In this document: in pieces, positions 43,440 through 54,983 of the stretch
Layout: every line of letters starts with the position of its first letter
Numbering within the stretch: position 1 is the stretch's first letter
From: Eutreptiella sp. 'Long Island Sound 2002'
Lineage: Eukaryota > Euglenozoa > Euglenophyceae > Eutreptiales > Eutreptiaceae
DNA: 64,000 nt
Direction of reading: 5' to 3'
Assembly (NCBI GenBank): GCA_964036045.1
Contig: OZ038382.1
Coordinates: 137,776,961-137,840,960 of the forward strand
Translations under genes and position numbers: made by a program
Notes under the pieces: model-generated
The model's input: only the letters and a program-made list of their open reading frames with translations
Database searches by the model: none
What the model was told of the DNA's origin: nothing

Positions 43440-44060
43440 TTATTTGTGTGCTGCTTGCCCTGTTTGTGCTGCTTGTGTGTTTGCTGATTTGTTTTTAAAC
43501 TTCTGAGCCGAGTTTTTTTGGTGCAGGAAATTTTTGGGTCCAGGCAGATGGCAAGGGCAATAAGTAGAACGCAATCAGTGAAACTGTTTTGAACATCAAT
43601 TTGGAAGGCTGCCTCCCTGAGTTTTAGGCCAGGAGTTTAGAGCAGGATTTTGCTTGGGTGATCTTCTGTTTAAAAACTTTTAGTGCTTTCTCAGTAATAT
43701 TTCCCATAGTCAGCTGGGTTTTTTAGGTGGCAGTGAAACCCACCCACTCAGGATAGTGTGTACAATACCCGGAAAAAGAGAGAGGGACCGCAGGTCAGGA
43801 CTTAAGGTCCTTGGTGTAGGACATTGTACATTATCTCAGTCCATTTCAGTGCATCTCAGTCTGTGTCTCGTTTCTCAGCACAGTTTGGCATTTCTGTTCT
43901 GAGTGCTAACCGTTTTACATCAATATTTTATATTACATGTACATTGATGGGTCTGCATGCTCCTTGGTGTGTGTCAGCCCTTGCATGTGGCCTAGTGGCT
44001 GCGGCAAGGGCTTGGAGGGGGGTGACGGGTTCATGCCCAGTTGGGGCTGCCCGCAGCCAG
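43440..44060 (+). repeat. Dispersed repeat R2, copy 1, with tRNA-like SINE head
   Basis: Aligns directly with 59935-60560 (TTTGGTGCAGGAAATTTTT, GGTGGCAGTGAA, TGTACATTAT). Near the end, TGGCCTAGTGGCTGCGGCAAGGGC and GGGTTCATGCCC resemble the A and B boxes of a tRNA-type polymerase III promoter (about 43988-44038), suggesting a SINE. Confidence 0.6.
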
Positions 44061-44099
44061 AAAGAGGGCGCGTGCGATCACGGTATTAGATACATAGCT

Positions 44100-45110
44100 G
44101 TACAGTACAGAAACACGAGGAGAAATGCAGGAGATTTTGTGCATCGCATTGTTTGATACAGGGTACTTTTATGGAGTACAAGGATCTTAGACATTCTGGA
44201 TAAATATCAGATTGATTTGGACTTGGTGTCTTACTCCTGTGCATTTCGAGCGATTCGGATTTGAACATTAGGGGACAGAAGTCAATTTCGATAACATTTC
44301 GCTGCTCTCCCAGGGATATCAGCCCAATTGTCTTCGCTGTCATCTTCTGGCGGCTCCTCAGCATCCGCATACTCGTCGTCACTACTGTCAGTCGTTGACC
44401 GCACTCTTAAAGCGGCGGAGAGAGCTGATCAAGCGACGCAAAGGAAGAAATCTAGAACTTAAACTTTAACAGGGAAGCAGAAAGCGGCACGCAGTCGCTT
44501 TTGAATTCTAAAATTCTCCCAACTGTTGCTAATTTTGTACTCTAAAACGTCCTAGCGGATATAGCCAAAACTTGTTTTCAGGAGCACTGGTCTTCTCCAC
44601 ATTGCGTCTTTATGGCTCTTCCCACCAAGTCCACATGCACTAGCACATGACGTCCAAAACTCCAAAACATTCACTTCTCCGTATTCCCGTGTTCTCATCA
44701 GCCTACCAACTGGGGCTGCTTGCTCACGGCCATGCAAATATCGCTCATTTTTGGTGATTTGAAAGCGATCCCCTACCATGCTCCTAAGAAACTAAACAAA
44801 GCAATTTAATTTCAAGATGCACTTTTATAATACAATCAAAGAAAAATCGCAAGGTTGCTCTCTTATTCTTTGATCTGCCACGCAATTGTTGTGTGCGCGG
44901 AACTGTTTGGGCGATGTGCGCCCTTCCTCCCTGATTGCTAAGCAGCCACATTCTTTTTGTTAAGCAAGTAAAGTACAATCCCCATTCCTCGACCACCACG
45001 AACGTTTTACAGGATCTCAGGATGAAATTGGTGGTTCTCATGCTTGAATACTGTACACGTACGGTTTTTCTTCACTCCCTAACATCTCTACATGATGCAC
45101 GTCGCAGGGC
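44100..45110. other. No gene seen
   Basis: AT-rich unique sequence. Short ORFs only, none with recognisable domains. Confidence 0.4.
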
Positions 45111-45114
45111 TGTT

Positions 45115-45571
45115 TGCTGCTGCACCTCAGAGGAAACTCCTCAGGACTGTACCTGTGGTCGACAACCAAACGATGGGGCTGAGTGAGGGTAAAGGCCTTC
45201 CGGCTGGTGTACAATCAAATCACTGCCCCTGAGTAACTCAAAGGCGTCTCTGACCAATACCTATGCTCGATTTGAGACCTTTGGGCTGCCCAAATGGATA
45301 AATAGGATAACCATTCCCATTGTTCTGGTAGTCCGACCAGTCCCCATGCGTACAGCGACATCAGGGTAGTCCTAACATATAGTTACTCCAAACTTTTGGA
45401 CGGCCTTGAGAGAAATGGTGGTGAGGGTGGCGCCGGTATTCAGTACCCTCACCAGAATATAGGAACCTAGGTGTCTTGGCAGCCAGAACACTAGGTCAGT
45501 CCTCCCAGAGCTTAGGCTGAAGAACTCCGAAGGGAATTCCACCTTCACTCTTTGGTTCTCCAAAGGCTTGG
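45115..45571 (-). pseudogene. Relic retroelement protease region
   Basis: Minus-strand frame with VRVLNTGATLTTISLKAV, matching the (D)TGA active-site loop of retroviral-type proteases but with Asp changed to Asn. After a TGA it continues as VAVRMGTGRTTRTMGM...GSDLIVHQPEG, the rest of a protease-like fold. It joins in frame to 54984-55020 when LINE-B is removed. Stops at about 45372 and 45290 show decay. Confidence 0.65.
45557..45571. repeat. LINE-B target-site duplication, left copy
   Basis: TCTCCAAAGGCTTGG, identical to 54969-54983. Confidence 0.93.
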
Positions 45572-45581
45572 TTTTTTTTTT

Positions 45582-45854
45582 AATGTTCTTAACCGCATCA
45601 ACTTGTTCTGGGGCTGACGTCCCCCAATGAAAGTATTTACATCAACATATAAAGATATGTACACGGCTGCTCTGATGGTTAGGTTAGATGAACGCTGATT
45701 TACCCTGTGGGGAAGGGGGGGGGTTCCGGAAGGGGCGGAGGGCTGAAGGGGTCGAGAGGAGGAGACAGAAAATCGCTGGATGGGCGGAAAAAATTCCGGA
45801 CGTCCTGGGAGGCGTTGGAGTGGGGGGGGGGCAGGGGCAGACGGGCCTGGGCAC
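45582..45854 (-). other. LINE-B 3' UTR
   Basis: Between the ORF stop and the poly(A). It has C-rich runs near the stop (G-rich on the plus strand). No ORF. Confidence 0.7.
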
Positions 45855-48800
45855 CTAGTAAGGGTGGGCCTTGAGGGGAGAGGTAGGCGTGTTTGACGGT
45901 AGTGTGCCTTGGAGCTTGAGGGTGGGAGGGGGAGAGCGGTCTTGGCGCGCTTTGGGGGCGCCCAAACGATTGTGGCCTGGTGGGTTTGTGGTGATCGATG
46001 GCGTTTTTGTGGTGGCCGTGGGCGTGAGTGCTGAGGAGGGCGGGGAATGGCCGAGGGGGCGGGGGGGCCGTGGTGCGGATGCGCGGCTGGACGGGCGTTT
46101 GGAATTTTTCGGCGCGCGGCGCGTGGTTGGTTGTGCTTTGGCTGACGCTGGCTTGGACGGTTTTTTTAAGGCGTGTTTAGGGAGAGGTGGGGGGTGCTGG
46201 TATACGGGGCGGGTCCGAGGGGGCATGTGGACGGAGGTACTGAACGCACCGTGCGAAACCGAGAAGGGGTTGAGAGGGTCGGAGGGGTGCGCCCAAAGTA
46301 TTGGGTCCCAAGGGAGAGGATTCGAACAAAGCCAATCATGTGCTTGGTGGACAGCCTTGTCCAGGTGCTTTACGCGTTCCTCCAGGGCTAGGCCAAGCAT
46401 GGCTCTGTGCTCGGCGCGGGTGGAGCCCGGGATCGGCTTGGAGAGGCAGGACCATAGGGACTTTGGTACCAGAGTTCTCATGAAGTTCCTGCGGTCAGAT
46501 TTTGAGGGTCCAGAGAGCCACCAGTGCAGGACAATGGGGCTGAAAAGGGTTCCCCAGGAGGAGACGTATGCCTGGACGTGCTGGTCCAACGCTTTGCAGC
46601 AGGCCAGGCATGATAAAGGGTCGAAAGGATGGTGCTGTCCGCACCTGGAACAGTGGTAGTCGTGGAGCATATTGCTCCACTGGTACCCGTGCACATTGTA
46701 GCACCCGGACGCCAGTTTGAAAAACAGGGACGAAAACCAGGAAGTTTTGTTGTACAGGCTGAAGCTGAGGCCGACCGCTATGTTGCTATGGGAATGCCGC
46801 GGCAATAGGTGGCGGAATTGCTGTACCTTAAACTTGTGGAGGACAGGCAGGTGGTGTACCGCCACTGAGCCCAGTGGGGGGGGGGGGGGGAGGTCCGGGG
46901 TAAAAATCAGGCTGTGAGCTGCCCATTTAGAAAAATGGTCGCAGATTTCGTTGCGGATAAAATTGGCGTGACCTTTAATCCACATGATGTGGAGGGGGTT
47001 GGTAATGAGACGTAGGGCGCTGTGTACGGCGACGGTCCATGTGTCGTCTTGGAACGGGCTGGGCCTACGGACCTGGCATTTCTGGAGGGTGGACACCACC
47101 TGTTCGTTGTCAATCAACAAACATACTTCGTATTGGGAAAGTTCCCTGTGGATCGAGCGAATGGCTGCTACCGCCCCCCAGAACTCCGAACCCAGAGAAG
47201 AGGGATGCGGTGAGGATAGGCACAGGACTCTGGTTGTACCGTCGGGTAGACAGGCCGCGATGGCGGCCGCATGGCCGGACTCACCGGAGGAGCCATCGGA
47301 ATAGAGCCACACCCGCTGTAGGCCGGGGGTCGGCGGCCTAGTTAGTGCCTCCGCGGCATCGTGGCATCCCCAATCGTCGAGAGACTTCTTCTCTAGGTAG
47401 TGTTGTGCCTGCAGAGCGAAGAGATGGCCGTGTTGGCTGATTCCCAGTGCGTGTGCGTTGTGCGGTGGCGCTGGGGGTTCGGGGATGGTCTCTTGAGGGC
47501 GCGAAAGTTCAGGGACTAGCTGGAAGTGAGAGGGGCGGGAGTAATCCATGACGGCGTGGCATGGCATGTGCATGGTGTAGGACGTGTGGGTATCCACCGA
47601 GTAGACCCCGTCGTGGAACGAGACGTTGGCCCATTTGGAGGTGGCCTCGGTCACTCTTCCTGTGGCCTGTCCTGACTTGAACCTAACGGTTAGTTGGGTA
47701 CCAGGCGTTAGATCCCGAATAGCAGTGGGTCTCCACGGGCCTATGCTGTGGAAAGATATGCCAAGGGCATGGATGGAGTCCATAAAAGAGTATTGCACCG
47801 GGTCCGAGGCCCTCTGGTTCGAGCTAAGTAAAGACTGGACGTACAGGGGGCCAACTGACTTTGGGGCAAGGCCGCAAAGGGCCCGTAGTCCATAGTTCAC
47901 TGTGGCAACGTGGACGCTGTGCGGTAGGAACTTCATTCCCAACCCTCCCTTTGGGCGAGCCGCGAAACGGTCTTTGGGGGAGACTAGACGTGTGATGCTG
48001 CGAGACGCGACTCCCGCCCAGATAAGTGCCTGAAGCTTTTCGAGCTGGTTGGGGGAAAGAGAGTGGGTGATTAAGCGGTAGGCGAGTGCTGGGACCAGCT
48101 GAGAGTTCGTCAGCCGGACCTTCTCACTAAGTGTAAGAGGCAAGGGAGAGAGCCGGGCAAAATAACGCTGGATCTCCGCCTTGAGCATGTGAAACAGGCC
48201 CTTTGCCTGGTGGCAAGTAAAAAGATAAACCCCCCGGTATTTATAGCATGTGTGTGGGCGACCCGTTTCTTTGTTGTACGTGTGGAACTCCGAGCCCCTG
48301 GGTGTCAGAAGCTCTTTTTGGGGGGCTGTGCCATTGCCATGGACTTCGGTCTTAGACACATTCATGTCCAGTCCCCAGTCCCTGGCTGGCCCATCGAAGT
48401 AGTTGAGGCTGTTTTGGACGTAGTTGACGTCCTCACTTCTGATCAGGATGTCGTCGATGTAGGCGTGGTGGCTAGTGCGGGCATTTGCCCGGGGGGGGGG
48501 CACAGTGGCGAAAAAATGGTGGAAGAGGGAGTTAAGATAGAGAATGAAGAGTAGGGGGGAGAGGGGACATCCTTGTCGGAGGCCCCTGGTTTGGAGGTAT
48601 GCGTGGGGAGTGCGACCATTGATGATGGGGCTGTCTTGAGGGAAGGAGTATAGTTGCTTTATGACAGAAATTGTGGAAGCAGAAAAATTTGCCCGTTCGA
48701 GGACGGTCCAGAGTGTGCCATGAGGCACTGAATTAAAGGCTTTATTGAAACCGATGAACAGCGAGTAGCTCTTCTTCGATTTTGCATAAAGGGCTTTGAG

Positions 48801-48980
48801 GTGATACAGATGATCAGCGCATTGGTGGCGGGGAAGGCCACCGTGCTGGATTTCTGAAAGGATGTCGTGTGCAAAAGCCTGAGCGCGCAGGTGTTTGCAG
48901 GCAAAAGTGGCCAAGAATTTGTAAATACAGTTTAAGAGGGCAATAGGACGGTAGTTTGAAGGGGAGAAAGGGTCGCCTTT
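45855..48980 (-). pseudogene. LINE-B reverse transcriptase and RNase H
   Basis: The frame follows the TAA at 48981-48983 within the KKGD block, whose rest reads KGDPFSPSNYRPIALLN. Motif A reads FIGFNKAFNSVPH (about 48750-48790), with the catalytic Asp replaced by Gly (GGT) and the second Asp by Asn. The YIDD box (about 48440-48460) is intact. RNase H has YSDGSS, LGSEFWGAV, LIDNEQVV and NEICDHFSKW, so its acidic set is complete. A CX2C...CX2C finger (CSRCGQHHPFDPLSCLAC, near 46590-46650) and a long Pro/Lys/Arg tail follow. Loss of the motif A Asp alone should inactivate the RT. Confidence 0.9.
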
Positions 48981-51326
48981 TTAATAAAGCAAACATATTT
49001 TCGCGCATAGCCAGTGCGGCGGCAGCGGCGAGTGGAGGAAGCGGTTTAAATTGGAGTGGAAAAAACGTTGAATGGGTTCCGGACGGAGGGCCAGGACGTA
49101 GTTGTTTGTTTTGTCCAGCCCCCCGGCTTTTGATGGCTTACTGTGCTTTAAGTGGTTCTGGAACTCCTGCCAGGTCACAGGAGGTATGTGGTCGTTCTTG
49201 GCAGAAACGGGGCATGTGGGGGAGTGGGACAGGACCTCGTCGACGAAGTCTTGGGGGGGGGCGTAATCTGGATGCCCTCCAAGATGAAGCAGGGTGTCCC
49301 CGAAAACTTTAGCTACATCCGCCGGGTCACTCAGGAGCTCTTTGGTGGCTGGATCTCTGACTACGAGAGGCTCTAGGTCTTTGGGGCAGAGGGTGCGAGC
49401 AACTGTGGTTTTCATCTGGACCCCTCGGACCAGACTACTGTGAAGCTTTCTCTTCGCTTTGGTTTCGTCCGAGGACCGTAGGGTGTTTACCACGGACTGA
49501 ACTTCCGCAATGTGCTCGGGAAATGCTGGGGAAGAAGGAGGCGGGGGTGAGCGTAATAATTTCCTGAGCTTGCCGTAGCCCTCTTGGTCCTTGCGCTGCG
49601 GCTTCGGACGCGTGATTTTGTGGTACGCAGACCCAACCTGCATAAGGAGAGAATCAGTGGCAGCGATGACCTCTTCCAATGGGGCCCTGGCAGGGGCGTC
49701 CTGGAGGTCCCGGCACCAGTCGGAGATGAGCCGTATGCTGTTGGAGAATTGTTGCTTTTCGTCACTAGAAAGCTTCCGAAAAATGCAAGGGGGGAGTGGG
49801 GGCTGAGACAGAAGGATCGGGGAGGGGCACTGGAAGACCGCAACCACTGGGTGGTGGTCAGAGATGGTGTAGTCCGTGAGGACCGACGCATCCGGAAGGG
49901 GAAAGTGCGACACTAGGCGAGGGGACGCAAAGATGTAATCCAACCTTGCTTCCCTGTCCCGGCGGTCGCTTGCGTAGCGGATGTACTGCCTGAGGGAGGG
50001 GTGCTATGACCTGAAAGTGTCCACCAACCTAGATGGGAGGTACTCCACTTCCCCCGTGAGCCAGTGCCACTCATGTAGATCGACCAAGCTGTGCTGGTCA
50101 AGTTCGGGATCCAGAACGCAGTTAAAATCACCCCCCAGGATGTGATTGGGATGATCGTTGAAATAAGAAGCAAGAACTCGCTGTATGGTGTCGCGGTACG
50201 GAGCTTGGGCCCCCGTGCGCACCGGGGGGGAGTAAACTGAGAAGACGTGTAAGGGAGTTGCCTCCGGTAGGGATATTTTGGCACCAGAGATAAGGCCGTC
50301 GCTGTCTCTGGGCGGGACACAGCTGGTATATCTCGCGATGCGCGGGCCTGCAATGACCGACACCCCGTGTCTGTGGCCGCAGACATTTGAGAAAACCTTA
50401 GCGCGGTCATTGCCGAAGGCGTACCGCTGTGGGAGGAGAGGGGGAGAGTTGAGCTCCTGAAGGAGTATAATGTCATATCCCTGGTTTAGGAAGTGCAAGA
50501 TTGCCGCGCGGGTGTTCTGGCTCTTTGCCGTGTTGAAGGACACGACACGGATGGCCGGGACGGAGGGAAGAGAAGGGGGGGGGCGGCGCAAGCGTTTAGG
50601 TTTGAAGGGCTTGTGCACTTGGGGGGGAGGGGGGAAGGAGGGTGTCCGAATGGAGGAATAGCGGGCACCCAGTGGGGAGTCCGGTGTCAGAAGCGTTGGT
50701 ATGTGGGCAGGGTCCTCATTCTGTATTGAGGGGTCGGGTTCGCACTGTTCTAGTGCAGAAATCCGAGAGTGAAGTGCTTGTGCGTATGCTTTGGGCGAGT
50801 GGCGTAAGGCCGTATCACAGGCAGTGCGAAGAGAGGGGTGTATAGCCAGGTCTGTGGAGACACTTGTGGCTGGGACCAATATTCTCGGATTGATGTGTGC
50901 TTGCTCCACAGGGAGAATCTCCGCGATGCGAGAGACGGTGGCGGTGAGGGAGGCACCGTGCACGCCCACGCGGGCGAGGACCTCTTGACACCGTCTCATG
51001 TTACTACTACTGCGGTGGCACTGACGGGCGGAAGGGGGGCAGAAAGAATATGGGGACGGATAGCATTCGGTAGACTCATCAGAGCTTCCCACAAGGGGGA
51101 CCACAGGATTGTGTGGTCTGGTACACAGTGAGCACAGATCAGCCCGGTCAGGGCATACCTGGCGGTCACAGCGGTTAAGGAATTCATGTTACGTACAAGG
51201 GGAGTGGTAGAGCGATGGCCTTACCATGCCTGAGAACATGCAATAATGGTGATGGAGGGTATCTGGGGTCTCAAAGCGAAGACCACGTCTCGTGTGCACA
51301 GAAGGGTGACGCCGAGTGTAGGTTCC
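48981..51326 (-). pseudogene. LINE-B Cys finger and AP endonuclease
   Basis: Same frame as its neighbours, with stops TAA 51189-51191 and TAG 50004-50006. It begins with a Cys-rich finger (CDRQVCPDRADLCSLC, near 51120-51180). The endonuclease shows VVSFNTAKS, DIILLQELN (catalytic Glu), VFSVYSPP, GGDFNCVLD (near 50110-50135), then, past the TAG, LDYIFAS and SDHHPVVAV (near 49850-49875). The RT fingers begin with SKAGGLDKTNNYV near 49100. All endonuclease catalytic residues are visible. Confidence 0.88.
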
Positions 51327-53063
51327 TCAATTCGTCTCATGTTGCTCTGGGTCCGGGGGCTCTGAGGATGTCGTATGGAGGCCCGTTCCTACACCAGTGT
51401 GACGGAAGACAAGGGATACCCTGGAGTCTCGGGGAATGCGCCGCTTCTCCACTGTGTCATAGTCGCGAGCTGGGATTTGGTGTTTCCATTTGTCGCGGGC
51501 TTCTCCAAAAATTAGGAGGAGGCTGCGGCGCTGTAGGAAGACTTTTTGCCTTTTCCTAAAGAGGGTGGATCCGGGGAGGGGACGCGGTTCGAAAACCATT
51601 TCCGCACCTGACCCAAAGGAGCCATCCAGGACATAAGGGCCTAGCTGAGGGACGTCTACGTGGCTCCTCAGGCCACTGCCAGGTTCGTATCGAGCCACTG
51701 ACCACATATTGGGGCATAAGACAGAGGAGGGCAGCACCTGGGCGCAGGCAGAGAATGCCCGTAGCCCAATCGCTTGAATAAACTCAGGAGGGGTCGGTTC
51801 AAAAGGTTCAACTTCTTTTGATTCTGGATTGTACCTGAATCCGAAATGAAGCATTGTGCGGTGCCCCTCGGACAGCCACTGGTGATTTTCATCTGCACTG
51901 TAGGACATCACCAGGGCTTCCTCTTCTTCTGAGAAAAACTCATTGGATATGAAGGCTCCTGTTATTTCCGGGATGGGGTCGAAAACTTTCCCCGTTTGGA
52001 GGTGGAGTTGTGCGATCTTTTCTGTGAGGGAGAGAGGCTTGCTTGTGGACAAGTAATGGTCCCTCGCGAGACTTAGTTGTTCCGCGCTGCCGTAGGCAGT
52101 CGCCGCCTCGATGACTCGTGATAGGAAATCCTGGGCTTCCGAAACTAGGGGGTTGGCGGGAGCCAAAAGGTTGTCACGCGCGGCCGTGTCGGGGCACTCG
52201 GGGTGAAAGACGAGCTGGGACACAGTGAAGCCCTCTGAAAGGAGCGCGGATTCGTAATGCGCGTATTTCACTCGGTAGACTCGCACCTTAGCCATGGGGG
52301 CGCTGAACAAGGAAATGTGCCGAATTTTCCCAAGCAGGGAGACCCCGAACATTACATCAACGTCCGGCGTGGATGACGGGGCGTGTACTTCTACCAGTTC
52401 TGGATCAGGTGGTTCAGGGAGGGGGTTGAAGCAAGCCTTCACCGGGGAGGGTGGGGGAGGGGCATCTTTGTGCATTTTTCAGGGAGAGGCGGAGAGGTCC
52501 ACTTTGTGTCCCGGGTGTTTGGAGCGCCAAGAGGAGTATCCTCCCCAAGAGATCATGGCTCCCGTAGTGCCCCGATACGTGACCAGGTTATTCTCTTGGA
52601 AGAGCATGTAGCTCATGGAAGTGAGGGAGTCTCGCTGGGGGAGCAGGGGGGTGTTGTGATAGTTCATGCACACGCAAAATTGGTGTTGTGTTCTGGGAAT
52701 GGCTCCTAGGATACCGCACCGTCGTGCGGCTTCGCTAGTAAGGAGGGATTTCCACACGTCAATTTGTTTGAAGTCCGGTGTGGCCTCCTTCCCTAGATCG
52801 GAACCACGGATGCAAAAGACTTTGCCGAGTGTCCACAAAGGGTGTTGTAAGATGGTGGAGAGAAGCTTCTCGGCGAGGGGGGTTGGTATGGTGTAATCGA
52901 AGCGGAACATATGTTCGGAGGATGATTGTAGAGGCTGTATGCGTTCCTCCGGAAAGAAAGCATTTTTGGAGTTGACCGAGATGTGGTCGTTTTCGAAATG
53001 GAAAAGGCGGTTGACGACGACAAAAAAATCCCGGGCGTTGCCACGGCGCCGCCTATACTCATC
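51327..53063 (-). pseudogene. LINE-B accessory module and AlkB-like 2-oxoglutarate/Fe(II) dioxygenase
   Basis: Same frame; TGA at 52479-52481 and 51327-51329. The first part (53063-52480) is a globular unknown with FFVVVNRLFHFENDHISV. The second, counted from ATG 52475, has AlkB features: NMWSVARYEPGSGLRSHVD with the metal ligands His272 and Asp274, His332 (KWKHQIP), and RVSLVFR (Arg352, Arg358), the 2-oxoglutarate-binding pattern. AlkB enzymes remove alkyl groups from nucleic acid; here the activity could protect or demethylate element RNA, which is inference. The motif set is complete, so the domain looked functional apart from the nonsense codons. Confidence 0.82.
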
Positions 53064-54692
53064 TCATTCCCGCTTGGATTTTTTGGAAAGCTCTTTTGGA
53101 GAAGAGACGGTGAAGTTCGGGAGCAAATGCCGTGCAACTTCGAATTGTAGCGTTGTGCGCACCGCGGCCACTTGGACGGTGCCGTCTACCTTATTTATGG
53201 CCCATTGCAGGGAGGTGTGAGGGTGCATGATGTCGCCGTAGCGGATGTGTGCGTGGTGCTTGTGACGGGTGGAGAGGTGAAGGTGAAAATATGGGTATTG
53301 TGGAGAGTCAAGCAAGTTGAGCCGCACGGAGCCATCGGGATTAGGTGATGGGTTGTACGTGTTGGCATCCGAAAGCCGGTCTACTCCACACACCCAGGGG
53401 GCAAGGGAGATCATGCCGGGGTTCAAGGGGTTCATATAGAGGGTCTCCGCCGAAAGGTTGTCTTCCATTCCCGGGAGAATGAAGGAGCCTTCGTACACAA
53501 CACCGGTATCAAAGGCTTCTTGCAAGGCTTCGTTGATGGCATGGGCCCACTCGGTCCATGTGTTGCCGTATTTGTATTTGGAGTTGTAGTAATCTTGTGG
53601 GTGTGGAAAAATGTAGAACTTTGGGTGGTGATGAAGGACGTCTTTGAGGTACCTAAAATTGTCATGTCCAATTGTGGAGTAGGCATTGTTGCCGGAGCAA
53701 TCAATGTCATGGAAAAAGGTGCACCCGTCGCTCGCGCAAAGGTCTATTGTTGGGTGTACTTGATCATAGATCACTTGCTTGTGGTGTTTCTCTAACACGA
53801 GTTGATTTGTATCAACTCCTAAGGTTGCATGGACATGTGTTTCTCCCCATAGTGCTTGTTGATCCTGTGTGTTGATCTCACCTTTATGTTTAACCAAGAA
53901 TTTTGCAAAGACACCATCCGGGGCAAGGGAAGGGTTGAAGAAGGGCTTTCCGGAATCACCATCCGTTTCATCAGGAGTAGGGTCTTCCCCGTCTTCGGCC
54001 TTTTCGTGTGTTCCTTCGGGAGACGGAATAGCGCTTGGCGTAGATTGCTCCTCACGTGGCGTTAAGAGGGAGTTGTCGGGCTCAACCTCATTGATTCTCC
54101 TTGCGTTGTCGTTGAGAGCGGCGTTGTTGTTCATTGCCGAATCTCCACACGGGTCTTCGCGACTTTCTTCTTGTTGTTTCGACTCTTCGGCGTCACGTGG
54201 ATGGCTTCCTTCGGTGTTTTCGTGCGTGCCTTTGGGCACGGAGTCTTGCACCTTCTCGGAGTTGGTTGGCGGAGCGGGCGCTTCGGTGTTCTCGTGCGTG
54301 CCTTTGGGCACGGAGTCTTGCACCTTCTCGGAGTTGGTTGGCGGAGCGCGCGCTTGGATTTGATGTTGTGGTTCTTGGGCTCCTTTTCCTTTGACGGTGT
54401 GAGCCGCTGTCTCGGCGAGTGGGAAGAGTTCTTTTGCGACATCTTCGGGTTGTTCATCGTCTGAAATGACATTGGATGACGTGCCTTCTTCATGTGACGG
54501 GGAAAGGTCGGGTGAAGGGTGAAATGGGTCGTTCTCGCGTTTGGCGGGCGAAAGCCTAGGGAGAAGCCGACTTTGAGTCAGTTTGGCGTCCACTTTAGCC
54601 TGAGTTCGAGCAATGAAACTTTTCACGGACTTTAGTTGTTTGCTTTCGGTCTTGTCCTTTGAGGAACGTTCCTTGAGCCCAACTTGCGACAT
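53064..54692 (-). pseudogene. LINE-B ORF1-like protein
   Basis: ATG 54690-54692 (the frame extends two codons further to a TTG) to TGA 53064-53066. Ser/Lys/Glu-rich disordered N-terminal half with a 24-residue tandem duplication. The C-terminal half is globular and His-rich (SDGCTFFHDIDCSGNN, LKDVLHHHPKFYIFPHP, YPYFHLHLSTRHKHH). No known ORF1 fold recognised. The next module continues in the same frame directly after the TGA. Confidence 0.75.
54209..54352 (-). repeat. 72-bp tandem duplication in LINE-B ORF1
   Basis: CTTCGGTGTTYTCGTGCGTG starts at 54209 and 54281. The two 72-bp units are almost identical and keep the frame, duplicating a 24-residue Pro/Thr/Glu segment. Confidence 0.92.
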
Positions 54693-54968
54693 TGCCAAGA
54701 AAACGGCGTTGCGAAGCTAGGCAAGGGACGGCGCTCACGATTGCGGCTTTGCGCTAGGCAAATAAATTGACGGCAAGGTTGTTGCGCTTGCCTCGGCTCC
54801 AAATTGCGGCTTTGGGACCTTTGTTGGTAATCCACGGCTTCACGGGATCAGCCCAGAACTTGAACAGCCGAGGATTTTCGTTAATCACCGAACAGCCTGG
54901 ACTGTTGGTGGATCCATCAATAAATTTCTGAGGGTCAATCGAAAAAATATAGACACTCAGAAAGTGAG
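54693..54968 (-). other. LINE-B 5' UTR
   Basis: 276 bp between the element's 5' end and the ORF1 ATG. It should contain an internal promoter; no motif assigned. Confidence 0.6.
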
Positions 54969-54983
54969 TCTCCAAAGGCTTGG
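54969..54983. repeat. LINE-B target-site duplication, right copy
   Basis: TCTCCAAAGGCTTGG, identical to 45557-45571. Confidence 0.93.

Larger units (their letters stand above)
45572..54968 (-). mobile_element. LINE-B: full-length non-LTR retrotransposon with AlkB-like domain
   Basis: 9397 bp, flanked by a perfect 15-bp duplication, with an A-run at its 3' end (45572-45581). One minus-strand frame runs from ATG 54692 to TAG 45855: ORF1-like, accessory module, AlkB-like domain, Cys finger, AP endonuclease, RT, RNase H, finger, basic tail. It has six in-frame stops and no frameshift. It is inserted in a gag-protease relic. Confidence 0.95.
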
